A stretch of 64,000 bases of DNA from Paramecium sonneborni. Lineage: Eukaryota > Ciliophora > Oligohymenophorea > Peniculida > Parameciidae. The position numbers and the translations under genes were made by a program. The DNA lies in assembly GCA_905182985.1 (NCBI GenBank), contig CAJJDN010000006.1:586946-650945 (forward strand), written 5' to 3'. The notes under the pieces are model-generated. The model was not told the origin of the DNA and did no database searches. It saw only the letters and a list, made by a program, of their open reading frames with translations. Below, in pieces: positions 62,962 to 64,000 of this stretch; position 1 is the stretch's first letter; the number at the start of each line of letters is the position of its first letter.

Positions 62962-64000
62962 TCAATTTATATCTGAGAACTCTTATATAGTTCTCTTATT
63001 TTTTCTTTATTAAACTGTTGGTCTTTCAATCATCTATTATTCTAAATAGCTTTCAGATTCCTGTAAATTTGAAGTTTTCTTAGCAGGAGGAGGACCAAAT
63101 CCAAAAATTGGTAAATTCTTTGCTCTCTCTTTTATTGGATTTTCTATCTTTTATTAATTGCTTTAATTTTCAGTCTTTTATTGTTGTATAGGAGGAGACT
63201 ATTGAGATTCTATTGAATTTTATTGAACTAGAGGGGATTATTTATTGATATTATTTTAAATATCTTCATCATTAGATTTTTTGTTTTAATAACCAAAAAC
63301 AACATTTTTATTTTTTTCAGATTGTTATTCAGATTTTTTTTCATTTAATGATTACTATTTAAATTCTTAAGGAGGTTTTTATTGAGGAACATATGGTTTT
63401 CCTTAAACAAACTCGTTTTTTTATATTTTCTCTTTATCCTACTTCAAAAAAGGATTATTAGAAAAATTATTTTGAATAGAGGTTTTTTCTATCTAAGTTT
63501 ATTATTTTGGTTATTATTCTGTTTAATTTAACTAATTTGAACATGTTAAATTAGATTAATCAGATTGTTATTTCTCCAAATTTGGTTAATTTTCATTTAG
63601 GATAGGTTAGTTAGGATAATTATTAGTTATTGTTTAACTTTCAATCTTTCTTATTGGAACATTTGATTAATCTGATTAGTTTTATGTCTAATTACTATTT
63701 TTTATTTAAGGTTGATTCTATTCCTCCTATTTTTTAAACTAAATGCTTTATTTGACAGCTCCTTAGAATTTTTCTTATACTTAGGTGTTGCCTCCAGAGA
63801 ATTTTTTCTTTAAATCTGAAAATGAATTTGAACTTTATTAACCTGAAGGAAGTTATTGAGAATTATCTATTTTTAGGATATATACTAACTTTAAGTATGT
63901 TCTTTTTTCATTAATTTACAGTTTCGACATAGTTGTTCAGGTCCCATCCTTGTATCTGTCATATCCATGACAAATCTATTGCATGCCTATGACATAATAA
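62962..64000 (-). CDS. Cys-containing, Pro/Gln-rich protein (5' partial)
   Basis: Runs off the right edge; stop TGA at 62962-62964. The visible start region has MSQACNRF, VMDMTDTRMGPEQ then LCRNCKLMKKEH, with cysteines spaced C-x2-C plus an upstream Cys, which could bind zinc. A 23-nt intron (GTTAGTATATATCC...) follows. The rest is low-complexity and Gln/Asn/Ser/Pro-rich, with LKKKFSGG, KPYVPQQKPPQEF and FGFGPPPAKKTSN motifs that could bind SH3, WW or EVH1-type partners. An ATG is present near 63995, but the frame is also open upstream of it, so the true start may lie outside. Function unknown; a scaffold is plausible. Confidence 0.55.

Overview
The window looks like macronuclear DNA of a ciliate, most likely a Paramecium species. 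The DNA is very AT-rich. TAA and TAG run through every conserved gene where glutamine is expected, and TGA is the only stop. Genes that are recognisable across eukaryotes (PACRG, HPPD, palmitoyltransferase, PRP5 helicase) become continuous only after removing GT...AG introns of about 21-39 nt. That combination of code and tiny introns is typical of Paramecium. A PiggyMac-like domesticated transposase fits the same lineage. No RNA genes, telomere repeats or CRISPR arrays were seen.

Layout. 1-18 kb: a 5'-truncated PRP5/DDX46 helicase, a 3.3 kb gene-poor island, a B-box coiled-coil protein, a degenerate P4-type flippase-like ATPase, a large CABIN1/Hir3-like TPR protein and a catalytically dead piggyBac-derived protein, all on +. 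18-24.9 kb: mostly minus-strand genes (small unknown proteins, a cyclic-nucleotide-gated-type K+ channel, a large chimeric-looking Asn-rich protein). 24.8-38.9 kb: alternating strands with two kinases (one a pseudo-CDPK), an ABCG half transporter, a HEAT-repeat protein and a DHHC palmitoyltransferase. 39-49 kb: two-TM protein, FHA protein, myristoylatable MIR protein, small secreted protein, PACRG, a gamma-carbonic-anhydrase-like protein and a secreted 2H phosphoesterase. 49-64 kb: pseudogenes (NDUFA9-like, PP6), an R2R3 Myb, a Rab, a CK1 pseudokinase, a secreted beta/gamma-crystallin-like protein, a DNA-binding-like protein, HPPD and a partial proline/glutamine-rich protein.

Two single-N positions (51067 and 59712) are each flanked by identical copies of 1037 and 1243 bp. 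They look like unmerged contig overlaps, so the duplicated Myb and 58.5-61 kb gene segments are probably assembly artefacts.

The most striking theme is the number of enzymes that keep family folds but have lost catalytic residues: P4-ATPase (no DKTGT or TGD), piggyBac-like transposase (no DDD), CDPK-like kinase, CK1-like kinase (HRC, NFE) and gamma-CA-like protein (no zinc histidines). In addition there are outright pseudogenes of PP6 and an NDUFA9-like gene. This fits a genome with repeated whole-genome duplication whose extra paralogs are drifting or being repurposed, but that cause is inference. Exon limits were worked out by eye, so small boundary errors are likely. The single genes do not form obvious operons.
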